Notes: generated by a model not told the origin, from the sequence alone. Counted from the first letter of the stretch, positions 53,001-55,549 are shown. The stretch: 64,000 bases of DNA from Siphonodentalium dalli (GCA_032622095.1 CP136064.1:278157614-278221613); one strand, 5' to 3'. Made by a program: numbers and translations.

Positions 53001-55314
53001 ATATGCGAGTCTCCCATAGGGAGCCTCTCATATATAAGAGAATACATTGGCCTAACAATATTTAGCTTGACCTTGTAAGCCAGTGCATACTTTTATATAT
53101 GCGAGGCTCCCTATTATGAAACTCAAAGATATATAAGAGAATGTATTGGCCAAATAATATTTACCTTGACCTTGCAAAGGGTTTAATGTTATTTTGTACA
53201 CTAGAATCTAAATAAAAATTACAATAGGTTTCATAAAAATTAGCCGCGGACCCTGAATAAATCTTCAACAGTTGCAAAGGTTTAACCCTTTCATGCTGGG
53301 AGCTGCGCTGGTGCAGCATTAAAGATACAGTGCCAGCGCATTATCTTATATATGTGCTATATATGCGAGTCTCCCATAGAGAACCTCACATATATAAGAG
53401 AATGCACTGGGTAAATATTGTTAGGCCAATGTATTCTCTTATATATGTGAGGCTCCTTATGGGAGATTCGCATATATAAGAGAATGCATTGGCACAAGGT
53501 TTTCGCACAATTATCAGGAAGTTCCAGTTATGGAAGAGTTAATTGGAGAAAGTGAAACTTGAGCCAAGTTGAGCTTCTGTGTCATTGACTCTTTCTGTTC
53601 ATTTTTCTAGTGGGGTCTCGTTGTTGAAAGATTACTTGAAGAATTCAAGAATAAAGAGGGCATGCTAACAACAGACGATGAAAACCCGTTAAGAGCAGCA
53701 TTTAAAGGTAATTATTAATAAGATTCCTACACCCAATACTCGTTAAGAGCAGCGTTTAAAGGTAATTATAAGATAACTACACCCAATACTCGTTAAGAGC
53801 AGCGTTTAAAGGTAATTATAAGATACCTACACCCAATACTCGTTAAGAGCAGCGTTTAAAGGTAATTATAAGATACCTACACCCAATACTCGTTAAGAGC
53901 AGCGTTTAAAGGTAATTATAAGATACCTACACCCAATACTTGTTAAGAGCAGCGTTTAAAGGTAATTATAAGATACCTACACCCAATACCCACGTGGTCA
54001 CAAAAGCTCACTGTTATCGAGTAGATTAAACATTCTCATATTTCTGATAGTTTTAATATTTCTTTTTTACTTTTTTTGTCATTTTATTGAAATTATAGTG
54101 AAGTAGTTGAGAGACATTGCTTTCAGAATTGTTCATACAATATTCCAGTTTCCATTGTCCACCAGAAATCTACTCTCTTTTGCTTTAACGTTAAGAATTA
54201 TATCACTTTTTAAATATAATTGCTTTTCTTTGTAAGCATTTTTACTTTTTATTTCAAAGTATTGAACAAAACTTTATTACCCTTGTCTTTTGGAATTTTC
54301 AGTCACATTGGTACCCAATGACAGTTTATTACATGATCCTACCCTTATTCCATTCAATAAACCTGTTCTATAAATTGTGATATTAAACATTAGTTTAATA
54401 ACAGGAAATAGTGCCATGTGACCTTTGACCTCCAGTTTTTTGCTATGTCTCAAAATAATATGGCTTCCGATATTTTTCCAACAAACTATAATGAATGAAG
54501 AGTTTGAAAAATTATGTCATTAAATATATGCCATTAAATAGGCCAAAGAGTCTTTATTTATATGGGACTATTTCTTTACATGGGCAAACAATGCATAGAT
54601 CGCATGCCTTATAGAAGCCGATGTTAGTTTCGCATCCCATTTGTTGATTTATGTATGTTTTGGATTTGGATCATGTAGTAAATAGAATCTACAACTTGTC
54701 CCCAGTTTATAGCGGAATTTACAAAACTCTTCTAGTAAATTAGGTCTTGACCTCGCCAAAGGCTCGGTCCAGACCTAATTTTCTGGACTTGTTTTGTAAA
54801 TTCTGCTATAAACTGGGGACTCACTGTAGATCCTCTATTTAATTTACAGATATTGTTTAATTCTCTAAGCAGGTTTAGAGTCAGACACATACAGTAATGA
54901 CCCTAATTAATCGACTCCTTTAGCCACAGCAGAATTATGGGTAACTTTTCAGGATTTAGTCGGAAATATGGCTTGTTGCCATTCACCGGAAAGCTCTCCC
55001 CGAGAGCTTTCCGATGAATGGCAACAAGCCATATTTCCGACTAAATCCTGAAAAGTTACCCATAATTCTGCTGTGGTTAAAGGAGTCGATTAATTAGAGC
55101 ATTACTGTATTTCCTTTCTATTTCAGAAATTCTGGATACACTAGCAGAAACATTCGAGCCCGAGAAGCTGTTAAGTGTTCTACCCTCGGCAGATACTCCA
55201 GTCGGTCTGCTTCTACCGACTCTTCTCAAAAGCTTAGATTCCTGCAAGAGAGAGAACCTCAAAAACGAGATAATATCAAAAGGAGAATCCATTCTACAGA
55301 GCATGGAGCAGTAG
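14819..55314 (+). CDS. HPS3: HPS3, BLOC-2 complex subunit (23 coding exons, complete)
   Basis: HPS3 is a subunit of BLOC-2 (with HPS5 and HPS6), a cytosolic complex that directs cargo from endosomes to lysosome-related organelles. Coding exons: 14819-15032, 20760-21200, 22988-23281, 26206-26319, 28105-28286, 29919-30065, 30509-30630, 32193-32262, 34090-34253, 35464-35563, 36476-36562, 37370-37466, 38113-38176, 40356-40443, 42469-42546, 43942-44040, 44417-44483, 45509-45543, 48332-48412, 50285-50581, 50832-51038, 53611-53707, 55127-55314. All introns are GT-AG, phases agree, and the sum is 3333 nt (1110 residues plus TAG). The N-terminus (MVRVYKCHHF, later KIYYNWRQK and AIHCMTTCPSTGNL) aligns with remembered human HPS3, whose N-terminal half is a predicted beta-propeller. 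The human clathrin-box motif LLDFE is not visible at the equivalent place. The protein is about 100 residues longer than human, partly through a 21-bp coding repeat in exon 20. The gene spans 40 kb because its introns are full of transposons and tandem arrays. Exon boundaries were read by eye; the least secure donor is exon 1 (GTTGGT). Confidence 0.92.
15416..16490 (+). mobile_element. pearl-like element with ~161-bp core repeats (intron 1)
   Basis: The left end is a small palindrome (AGTCGAGTTTTTTTCCAAAA, then CTCGACTT) followed by (GGGC)n. The core has about five units with a 160-161-bp period, marked by CTTCAACAAACG at 15600, 15761, 16084 and 16244 and by GATAGAGTTATGGCCCTTAA. A unique right flank ends CACCTCTTGTTTTTGTC. 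A left flank, ~160-bp tandem core and right flank is the architecture of bivalve pearl/CvA elements. Confidence 0.65.
16958..17171. mobile_element. palindromic TA-MITE, copy 2 (intron 1)
   Basis: CAGTAATGCTCTTAAGTAAT to GGGCATTACTG, flanked by TA, same palindrome as at 1446. Confidence 0.8.
17242..17613. mobile_element. piggyBac-like TTAA hairpin elements, composite (intron 1)
   Basis: Begins TTAA-CCCTTTGTGGAGCC and ends GGAAGGG-TTAA. An internal AATCCTTTCATGATGGGAG marks a second family's left end. Hairpin cores CATTCTCTTATATATGAGGC occur twice. Confidence 0.55.
17755..20366 (+). mobile_element. large pearl-like element, ~15 core repeats (intron 1)
   Basis: The left flank is a palindrome AGCTCAACTTTACTTTGTAA/AGTTTGAGCT followed by GTCGTCTGTCGTCCGCGTG. 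The core is ~2.4 kb of 160-165-bp units, each with GCACGGGCTACAGGTCGTAC, GTAGATGGGAACGAGT and AACATGGCCGCCAGCAGCCA. The right flank is CCAAGTTGAGCTACAGTGTC, ATTGACACT. Open frames here are repeat artefacts. Confidence 0.7.
20760..21200 (+). CDS. HPS3: HPS3 exon 2 (residues 72-218)
   Basis: The largest exon (441 nt, phase 1 to 1), from tttcttcag| to acag|gtatac. It carries KIYYNWRQK and the stretch IPSEGAIHCMTTCPSTG, which line up with AYVNWRNK and MPLSEAPLCISCCPVKG of human HPS3. These are strands of the predicted N-terminal beta-propeller. A Helitron begins 14 nt after the donor. Confidence 0.92.
21215..21584 (+). mobile_element. short Helitron in intron 2, 14 nt from the exon 2 donor
   Basis: Starts TCTACCTATATAAAAGCC and GTCTGTCTGT. 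It ends with the hairpin CCCATCATTTGTGATGGG, then CAATCCC and CTGA. Flanks are A and T, the standard Helitron target. 370 bp, no rolling-circle replicase. Confidence 0.7.
21585..21945 (-). mobile_element. tRNA-SINE body fragment split by a TA-MITE (intron 2)
   Basis: CCATTGACTCCTGACCAAGT and, after the MITE, GAGATCACTTGTCGAAGGC match the minus-strand SINE at 45766-46015 (CACTCCTGACCGGGTACTCG, GAGATTGCTCGTCGACC). Confidence 0.5.
21677..21889. mobile_element. palindromic TA-MITE, copy 3 (intron 2)
   Basis: CAGTAATGCCCTAAATAATC to GGGCATTACTG between TA dinucleotides, inserted into the SINE body. Confidence 0.8.
22273..22408. repeat. 34-bp tandem repeat, 4 units (intron 2)
   Basis: TTACGGCCTGATGGTACAAT then GAAAACCAGAGACG repeated four times almost without change. 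Confidence 0.75.
22988..23281 (+). CDS. HPS3: HPS3 exon 3 (residues 219-316)
   Basis: 294 nt, phase 1 to 1, acceptor tatttgtag|, donor cagag|gtatac. It encodes a polar, serine- and proline-rich stretch (SLSSPNDRES, DTSSSSSPPNET) followed by RVVIRPDKFFTEW. This looks like the flexible, poorly conserved insert of the propeller region. The exon is supported by the open frame and phase rather than by strong similarity. Confidence 0.8.
23938..24190. mobile_element. hAT-type double-hairpin MITE (family B), intact copy, 8-bp TSD (intron 3)
   Basis: Ends CAAGCCTTGAAATAG and CTATTTCAAGGCTTG. Exact GTTCCAAG duplications at 23930-23937 and 24191-24198. Inside are two successive hairpins built on CAGAATGAGGTYCCCAGAGG and TGATGCTAGCCCGC, joined by CTTACACCTCAG. 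Confidence 0.85.
24327..24455. repeat. imperfect inverted repeat (intron 3)
   Basis: Two ~58-bp arms sharing GGATATTCG and CATGAAAACAG around a short GGCGACTC loop. Probably an old hairpin MITE. Confidence 0.5.
25015..25545. mobile_element. non-autonomous DNA element with ~30-bp TIRs (intron 3)
   Basis: AGGTCCGGGGTAACCGACCT then TTATTTACTGT on the left, and ACAGTAAATAAAGGTCGGTC then ACTGGACCT on the right. The interior has no open frame of interest. Confidence 0.6.
26127..26205 (+). repeat. 79-bp duplication of the exon 4 acceptor region
   Basis: GATATATTTTAGGTCAGGGG and AGACCAGTGTTG occur at 26117-26147 and again across the true exon 4 start at 26206. The upstream copy diverges after GTGTTG. 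Confidence 0.75.
26206..26319 (+). CDS. HPS3: HPS3 exon 4 (residues 317-354)
   Basis: 114 nt, phase 1 to 1, acceptor atattttag|, donor aatacag|gtaaga. It encodes GRPVLGKVEAE and ends NKSWINVQLIPTYNT. The acceptor and first ~26 nt of the exon are duplicated 79 bp upstream (copy begins 26127). The donor is the seed of the tandem array that fills the start of intron 4. Confidence 0.85.
26310..27172 (+). repeat. degenerate ~25-bp array derived from the exon 4 donor (intron 4)
   Basis: About 30 imperfect units of ATAATACAGGTA(A/T)GCTAT(A/G)ATTACT. The seed is the real exon 4 end and donor (CATATAATACAG|GTAAGATA). Many units retain CAG|GTAAG or CAG|GTATG. Confidence 0.75.
27341..27541. mobile_element. 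partial GGTACTCAAT-element, reverse copy (intron 4)
   Basis: Ends ATTGGATTGAGTACCTTTA and contains GTTGACTATGGTTAGCATTA, the reverse complement of the body of the copy at 2886. Confidence 0.5.
28105..28286 (+). CDS. HPS3: HPS3 exon 5 (residues 355-415)
   Basis: 182 nt, phase 1 to 0, acceptor tctctatctcag|, donor ttcccag|gtaaga. It encodes KTGYLIGLACFITGDNLSEL and ends GTYEYLAQCSQ. The last 47 nt plus donor are tandemly repeated 16 more times downstream. Only the first donor keeps the frame: reading into the next unit meets TAG after 12 codons. Confidence 0.87.
28240..29134 (+). repeat. 53-bp array of exon 5 end plus donor, 17 donors (intron 5)
   Basis: The unit is GTAAGAAGTGCTTCTGTATC, then GGGACGTATGAATATTTAGC and CCAGTGTTCCCAG. 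GT positions run 28287 to 29135, exactly 16 periods of 53 bp with no indel. The final donor has changed to GTGAGT. Only scattered C/T and G/A differences separate the units. Confidence 0.95.
29189..29756. mobile_element. decayed family B hAT-type element, enlarged (intron 5)
   Basis: GGCCTGATAATATGGTGCC and GCAGAATGAC at the left, CATTCTGCAAATGCTAGGCA at the right, bounded by a 14-bp direct repeat CTGACTAGGAAATG. The interior contains additional sequence. Confidence 0.5.
29853..29918 (+). repeat. 66-bp decayed duplicate of the exon 6 acceptor and 5' end
   Basis: TTTTTCAGGCATATGTTGGG and CTAAATCGGGTCTG mirror TTTTTCAGGCGTATGTTGGT and CTGAATCGGGACTG of exon 6. The copy contains an in-frame TGA. 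Confidence 0.75.
29919..30065 (+). CDS. HPS3: HPS3 exon 6 (residues 416-464)
   Basis: 147 nt, phase 0 to 0, acceptor atttttcag|, donor aaagag|gtatat. It encodes DDFLYALTESGLQVFSAR, a run typical of the HPS3/HPS5 middle region. A decayed copy of the acceptor and first ~50 nt lies 66 bp upstream (29853) and has an in-frame TGA, so it cannot serve as the exon start. Confidence 0.9.
30388..30455 (+). repeat. 33-bp duplication with GACAGGTATAA (intron 6)
   Basis: TATAATATAACATTTCATGT then ATGACAGG occurs twice in tandem, each with a cryptic donor-like CAG|GTATAA. Confidence 0.6.
30509..30630 (+). CDS. HPS3: HPS3 exon 7 (residues 465-504)
   Basis: 122 nt, phase 0 to 2, acceptor catttgtag|, donor aaaag|gtatgg. 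It encodes CLCAIHPFIGATDLTVSDNH, which resembles vertebrate HPS3 around VCLIGLRPFLGVEDL. Confidence 0.9.
30691..31082 (-). mobile_element. piggyBac-like TTAA element with paired palindromes, copy C1 (intron 7)
   Basis: TTAA-CCCTTTACACAACAGAAG at the left and GGTTTGTTCGGTAAAGGG-TTAA at the right. Inside are two 66-bp palindromes (GCCAATGCATTCTCTTATAT to ATATAAGAGAATGCATTGGC), then an AAAGCTT-containing arm. Reverse orientation relative to C2-C4. Confidence 0.8.
31274..31840. mobile_element. non-autonomous pogo/Tigger-like element (intron 7)
   Basis: TA-CAGTCAATTCCAATTAAT at the left and ATTAACCGAAATCGACTG-TA at the right. The TA target and CAGTCGATTtCGGTTAAT-type ends fit pogo/Tigger relatives. 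Confidence 0.6.
31860..31980 (-). mobile_element. tRNA-derived SINE head, minus strand (intron 7)
   Basis: The reverse complement reads GGTGGCCGTGTGGTATTGAC and GCCTGGGTTCAAATCCCAAC, with A- and B-box matches (TGGCCGTGTGGT, GGGTTCAAATCCC) followed by A-rich sequence. It does not fold as a clean tRNA by eye, so a SINE is preferred over a tRNA gene. Confidence 0.55.
32193..32262 (+). CDS. HPS3: HPS3 exon 8 (residues 505-528)
   Basis: 70 nt, phase 2 to 0, acceptor atcttatag|, donor gatatg|gtgagt. It encodes SQDDSIWCMYSLQNNSMRET. Short, supported by strong splice sites and by phase agreement on both sides. Confidence 0.85.
32450..32905 (+). repeat. ~60-bp tandem array, 7 units (intron 8)
   Basis: TTGATTTGTGTTGGGTTATA, TAATGTTGACTGTGAGATTA and ACATGGATGATAACGGTGG repeat with few changes; one block also repeats TTAGAATATAATTATGATAT. 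It starts ~190 bp after the exon 8 donor and does not include it. Confidence 0.8.
33100..33185. repeat. small hairpin (intron 8)
   Basis: TTATTAACTTCTTCCACTAA and TTTAGTGCATTTGGTTAATA form imperfect inverted arms around GAGCCTCGCTCAAGCTCGAC. Confidence 0.4.
33205..34105 (+). repeat. degenerate ~46-bp array leading into the exon 9 acceptor
   Basis: Repeated CTACATACTATTATCCACAG, ATTTCAGATGAATTATCTCC and CTTACTC units. The last two copies share ACAGATCTCATATGG, and the second of these is the true acceptor and exon 9 start (34090). Older units are more diverged. Confidence 0.65.
34090..34253 (+). CDS. HPS3: HPS3 exon 9 (residues 529-582)
   Basis: 164 nt, phase 0 to 2, acceptor attccacag|, donor cgag|gtaagt. 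It encodes CLLHLLQEGHLILKTNLIG and then YYESCFKLGEYYSR, the start of the alpha-helical C-terminal half. Its acceptor region is the youngest unit of a degenerate tandem array that extends several hundred bases upstream. Confidence 0.88.
34510..35025. mobile_element. candidate DNA element bounded by poly-C runs (intron 9)
   Basis: Between C-runs (34510-34527 and a 37-C run at 34989-35025) lie AGGGTTCGCACTGCCACTTG and GGTCCAGCGCGGACGCTG, plus inverted or repeated TTTGGCAAAAAATATTTTCA blocks. Possibly hAT-like ends; no TSD found. Confidence 0.35.
35464..35563 (+). CDS. HPS3: HPS3 exon 10 (residues 583-616)
   Basis: 100 nt, phase 2 to 0, acceptor tgtattttag|, donor aatcag|gtatga. It encodes WKLCLPYYLMSKKHWAEVI, an amphipathic helical-repeat pattern. 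Confidence 0.88.
35596..35978 (+). mobile_element. piggyBac-like TTAA element, copy C2 (intron 10)
   Basis: TTAA-CCCTTTACCCAACAAACC to CTTCTGTTGGGTAAAGGG-TTAA with the same two palindromes and CGGCCAAATAAAGCTTCAAC arm. Its right TTAA is shared with the next element. Confidence 0.82.
35983..36090 (+). mobile_element. second TTAA-ended element abutting C2 (intron 10)
   Basis: TTAA-CCCTTTATGGAGCCTCAG begins immediately after C2. GAGGCTCCATACTGGAG is its inverted partner. Then TTTTTAACCCTTTCATGACG marks a third TTAA end. Related to 17242. Confidence 0.5.
36476..36562 (+). CDS. HPS3: HPS3 exon 11 (residues 617-645)
   Basis: 87 nt, phase 0 to 0, acceptor aatttttcag|, donor actcag|gtattc. It encodes SIKYGRGYLDYLEYVTFRKG. 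Confidence 0.87.
37370..37466 (+). CDS. HPS3: HPS3 exon 12 (residues 646-677)
   Basis: 97 nt, phase 0 to 1, acceptor tttcttcag|, donor ctctag|gtaaat. It encodes MMNMFFNAMPDQFSKFILYS. Confidence 0.87.
38113..38176 (+). CDS. HPS3: HPS3 exon 13 (residues 678-698)
   Basis: 64 nt, phase 1 to 2, acceptor tttcttacag|, donor agatat|gtgagt. It encodes KALNLLEKWIRDGARDSAA. The final bases plus donor (cagatatgtgagtt) are the seed of a ~30-copy array that fills almost 1 kb of intron 13. Confidence 0.86.
38165..39118 (+). repeat. ~32-bp array of the exon 13 donor, about 30 units (intron 13)
   Basis: CAGATATGTGAGTTACATGT then ATGACTGAGTA is repeated with a GTGATGTTAC variant. The first copy is the real exon end and donor (GCAGATAT|GTGAGTTAC). 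Roughly every unit keeps ATAT|GTGAG or ATAT|GTGATG. Confidence 0.9.
40356..40443 (+). CDS. HPS3: HPS3 exon 14 (residues 699-728)
   Basis: 88 nt, phase 2 to 0, acceptor cttttaccag|, donor aatgaa|gtaagt. It encodes DLDYIAKGVLHLRMCEPEAA. Confidence 0.88.
40444..42468 (+). other. intron 14, no recognised element
   Basis: 2 kb of AT-rich sequence with poly-A/T runs (41082-41091, 41746-41765). No hairpin, SINE or array was recognised. Confidence 0.5.
42469..42546 (+). CDS. HPS3: HPS3 exon 15 (residues 729-754)
   Basis: 78 nt, phase 0 to 0, acceptor taattttcag|, donor gctcag|gtgagt. It encodes KITDNWRLLVCCKVGFFPLA. Confidence 0.87.
42577..42992. mobile_element. GGTACTCAAT-element, copy 2 (intron 15)
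   Basis: AAAGGTACTCAATCTGATTT at the left; the right end has decayed to GATTATGCATCTTT. The internal CAACAACAACAT and TCAAATATTTTTAACCCCGA blocks match the copy at 2886. Confidence 0.6.
43111..43760. repeat. dispersed repeats (families G and H) in intron 15
   Basis: 43111-43250 (ATGGTCTATCTCTTCCAATA, ATGCTTCTATCAATTA) matches 17616-17755, 20530-20650 and 63880-63990. 43500-43760 (CAAATATGTTAATATGGCCA, TGGGACAGTC) matches 49683-49880. Confidence 0.5.
43942..44040 (+). CDS. HPS3: HPS3 exon 16 (residues 755-787)
   Basis: 99 nt, phase 0 to 0, acceptor tatcattttag|, donor ttgaag|gtaaga. It encodes RRHLPHVLLEALVHLHDTGD. Confidence 0.88.
44417..44483 (+). CDS. HPS3: HPS3 exon 17 (residues 788-809)
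   Basis: 67 nt, phase 0 to 1, acceptor tctcttttcag|, donor caagtg|gtatgt. It encodes GEEDLSATHYCHIFDYLEIL. Confidence 0.87.
45080..45317. mobile_element. piggyBac-like element with different ends, copy C5 (intron 17)
   Basis: TTAA-CCCTTTGAGTGCCAGGG at the left and CCTGGCACTCAAAGGG at the right, but one internal palindrome is identical to that of C1-C4. Confidence 0.7.
45509..45543 (+). CDS. HPS3: HPS3 exon 18 (35-nt small exon, residues 810-821)
   Basis: A 35-nt exon, phase 1 to 0, with a long pyrimidine tract and tttttttcag| acceptor, donor atattt|gtaagt. It encodes DNKRHHIFSDIF. It is required to join exon 17 (phase 1) to exon 19 (phase 0), and both splice sites are strong. Confidence 0.83.
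45766..46015 (-). mobile_element. tRNA-derived SINE (family S2), minus strand (intron 18)
   Basis: The reverse complement begins GTGCGGTAGACAAGTGGTTA with a B-box GCATTCAAATCC, and continues to the body GATATTGTCAGTATGCTAAT, shared with the SINE at 52121. Confidence 0.6.
46594..46984 (+). mobile_element. piggyBac-like TTAA element, copy C3 (intron 18)
   Basis: TTAA-CCCTTTACCCAACAAACC to GTTCTGTTGGTTAAAGGG-TTAA, two palindromes, same arms as C2. Confidence 0.82.
47121..47324. mobile_element. family B hAT-type MITE, truncated on the right by a Helitron (intron 18)
   Basis: CGCCTTGTAATATGGTGTCT and both hairpins (TGATGCTAGCCCACATAGCG, TAGCCCGCTATGCGGGGTAG) are present, but the sequence stops at CACCC where TCTATATATATATGTG begins. 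Confidence 0.7.
47325..48296 (+). mobile_element. short Helitron ending 35 nt before exon 19 (intron 18)
   Basis: Starts TCTATATATATATGTGTC and ends with the hairpin GCCACCAGTGGC, then GGGCTAATCTG, CTAG and a flanking T. Inside is a ~180-bp direct duplication (CTTCCATCTAAAACATAATT at 47594 and 47768). No replicase. Confidence 0.65.
48332..48412 (+). CDS. HPS3: HPS3 exon 19 (residues 822-848)
   Basis: 81 nt, phase 0 to 0, acceptor ttattttacag|, donor ttcagga|gtgagt. It encodes IILSDIYLKRLSEPKETAPP and ends CLQFSG. A Helitron 3' end lies 35 nt upstream of the exon. Confidence 0.85.
48750..49001. mobile_element. family B hAT-type double-hairpin MITE, intact, 8-bp TSD (intron 19)
   Basis: CAAGCCTTGAAATAGTGTC to ACTGTTTCAAGGCTTG with exact GGTGCTAG at 48742-48749 and 49002-49009. 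Nearly the same length (252 vs 253 bp) as the copy at 23938. Confidence 0.85.
49111..49323. mobile_element. palindromic TA-MITE, copy 4 (intron 19)
   Basis: CAGTAATGCCCTAATTAATC to GGGCATTAATG, between TA dinucleotides. Confidence 0.78.
49535..49880. repeat. dispersed repeat H (intron 19)
   Basis: CTGCGATTATGAGG, CAAATATGTTAATATGGCTA and ATTGGGACAGTCCCACC match 43500-43760. Confidence 0.5.
49888..50284 (+). repeat. tandem array of the exon 20 acceptor, 9 acceptors (intron 19)
   Basis: Unit: TTTATTCTCCTCCTCAG|AT, TAAGTATAGCGGCCTATTTG, TGAAGCGACATTCA. AG positions end at 49902, 49955, 50008, 50061, 50100, 50139, 50192, 50231 and 50284, so units are 53 or 39 bp. Only the last AG joins the open exon. 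Starting one unit earlier shifts the frame into a TGA. Confidence 0.93.
50285..50581 (+). CDS. HPS3: HPS3 exon 20 (residues 849-947)
   Basis: 297 nt, phase 0 to 0, acceptor ccttctcag|, donor cttcag|gtgtgt. It begins IKYSGLFVKRHSWLDQLPPF, followed by SRQKCVQATL. Next come five 21-bp coding repeats (50420-50524, heptad HVSPPTG) and CLCSACNDDLLKL. The acceptor and first 37 nt of the exon are repeated eight times upstream. The heptad stretch is probably a lineage-specific disordered insertion. Confidence 0.88.
50420..50524 (+). repeat. 21-bp coding repeat in HPS3 exon 20 (5 units)
   Basis: CATGTGTCTCCACCGACAGG C repeated exactly in the middle three units, with diverged first and last. It encodes HVSPPTG. 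The frame is kept, so the expansion is tolerated by the protein. Confidence 0.9.
50832..51038 (+). CDS. HPS3: HPS3 exon 21 (residues 948-1016)
   Basis: 207 nt, phase 0 to 0, acceptor tctatttcag|, donor ttatgg|gtaagc. It encodes SILCSSCYATNLPQLLQRIQ and then CDWEEAVEICITKYPAILPS. With the CSAC at the end of exon 20 it forms a CxxC-x11-CxxC pattern across the exon junction. Confidence 0.9.
51936..52994 (+). mobile_element. Helitron with clean A|T empty site (intron 21)
   Basis: Begins TCTCATACATATTTTGAAG and ends with the hairpin GCCCGGACAACGTCGGGC, then TCATCGG and CTAG. Joining the flanks (GATGCATTA + TCTTATATATGCG) restores the uninterrupted hairpin sequence seen at 53340. It has 3.5 internal ~119-bp repeats (GAAACGGGTGGAGCTATCGA, GCCGAGCCCGTGCGACGCCC) and a SINE insertion. 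Confidence 0.85.
52121..52553 (+). mobile_element. tRNA-derived SINE (family S2) inside the Helitron
   Basis: The head CCGTGGTCCAGTGGTTAGCG has a good A box; GAGGCGAGTTCGCGGC stands at the B-box position. The body has CTTGTCAGTATGCTAGCC. The tail GCGCTTTACAAATGCTATAC then ATTATTAT resembles the 3' end of the LINE at 61410. Confidence 0.7.
53286..53538 (+). mobile_element. piggyBac-like hairpin element, copy C6 (intron 21)
   Basis: TTAA-CCCTTTCATGCTGGGAGC to GTTCCAGTTATGGAAGAG-TTAA, with two hairpins in the TCCCATAG variant. Confidence 0.7.
53560..53605 (+). repeat. pearl-type right end next to the exon 22 acceptor
   Basis: CCAAGTTGAGCTTCTGTGTC, ATTGACTCTTTC matches the right flank of the pearl element at 20350 (CCAAGTTGAGCTACAGTGTC, ATTGACACTTTC). 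Its pyrimidine-rich end runs into ttctag| of exon 22. Confidence 0.6.
53611..53707 (+). CDS. HPS3: HPS3 exon 22 (residues 1017-1048)
   Basis: 97 nt, phase 0 to 1, acceptor catttttctag|, donor tttaaag|gtaatt. It encodes WGLVVERLLEEFKNKEGMLT and ends NPLRAAFK. The last ~20 nt plus donor are repeated five more times at the start of intron 22. Confidence 0.88.
53686..53990 (+). repeat. ~50-bp array of the exon 22 donor, 6 donors (intron 22)
   Basis: CGTTAAGAGCAGCGTTTAAA|G|GTAATTATAAGATACCT and ACACCCAATACT. GT positions: 53708, 53762, 53812, 53862, 53912, 53962. The exon copy reads AGCATTTAAAG; all others read AGCGTTTAAAG. Confidence 0.93.
54701..54828. repeat. hairpin element (intron 22)
   Basis: CCCAGTTTATAGCGGAATTT and AAATTCTGCTATAAACTGGG are inverted arms around GACCTCGCCAAAGGCTCGG. 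Confidence 0.6.
54892..55107. mobile_element. palindromic TA-MITE, copy 5, 19 nt before exon 23
   Basis: CAGTAATGACCCTAATTAAT to AGAGCATTACTG, between TA dinucleotides. Only TATTTCCTTTCTATTTCAG separates it from exon 23. Confidence 0.82.
55127..55314 (+). CDS. HPS3: HPS3 exon 23 (terminal, residues 1049-1110, TAG)
   Basis: 188 nt from ttctatttcag| to TAG at 55312-55314. It encodes EILDTLAETFEPEKLLSVLP, then GLLLPTLLKSLDSC, and ends SILQSMEQ. A palindromic MITE ends 19 nt upstream, so the branch point must lie in or beside the MITE. Confidence 0.88.
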
Positions 55315-55510
55315 AGAAGTTCATATGATCATCACATCCTGTAATCAAATTACTGCAGTTTGGTCATGTATTCAGTTCCTGGTCATTATTCTTCCATTCC
55401 CAGGATGCATTTATTGCAGGTCAATTTCCCATTTCTCAGATCCAAATTTTTTTTTTAAAGCATGTGAGCGCGTGGTTTTTAATAAAAAATTTTATTTCTG
55501 GGGCACACGC
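55315..55510 (+). promoter_or_regulatory. HPS3 3' UTR with candidate poly(A) signal
   Basis: AATAAA at 55481-55486, about 170 nt after the stop, is the first canonical poly(A) signal. It is followed by T-rich sequence. A piggyBac-like hairpin copy starts 40 bp further on. Use of this signal is inferred only. Confidence 0.45.
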
Positions 55511-55549
55511 CAACGAAGCATTCGACCCCTGGATCAGCTCTGTGTTTAA

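Larger units (their letters stand above)
51880..53181 (-). mobile_element. piggyBac-like hairpin element interrupted by a Helitron (intron 21)
   Basis: TTAA-CTCTTCCATGACTGGAGC and GTGCCGATGCATTA on the left. After the Helitron, TCTTATATATGCGAGTCTCC and the rest of the palindromes. The outer right end is lost. Confidence 0.65.
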
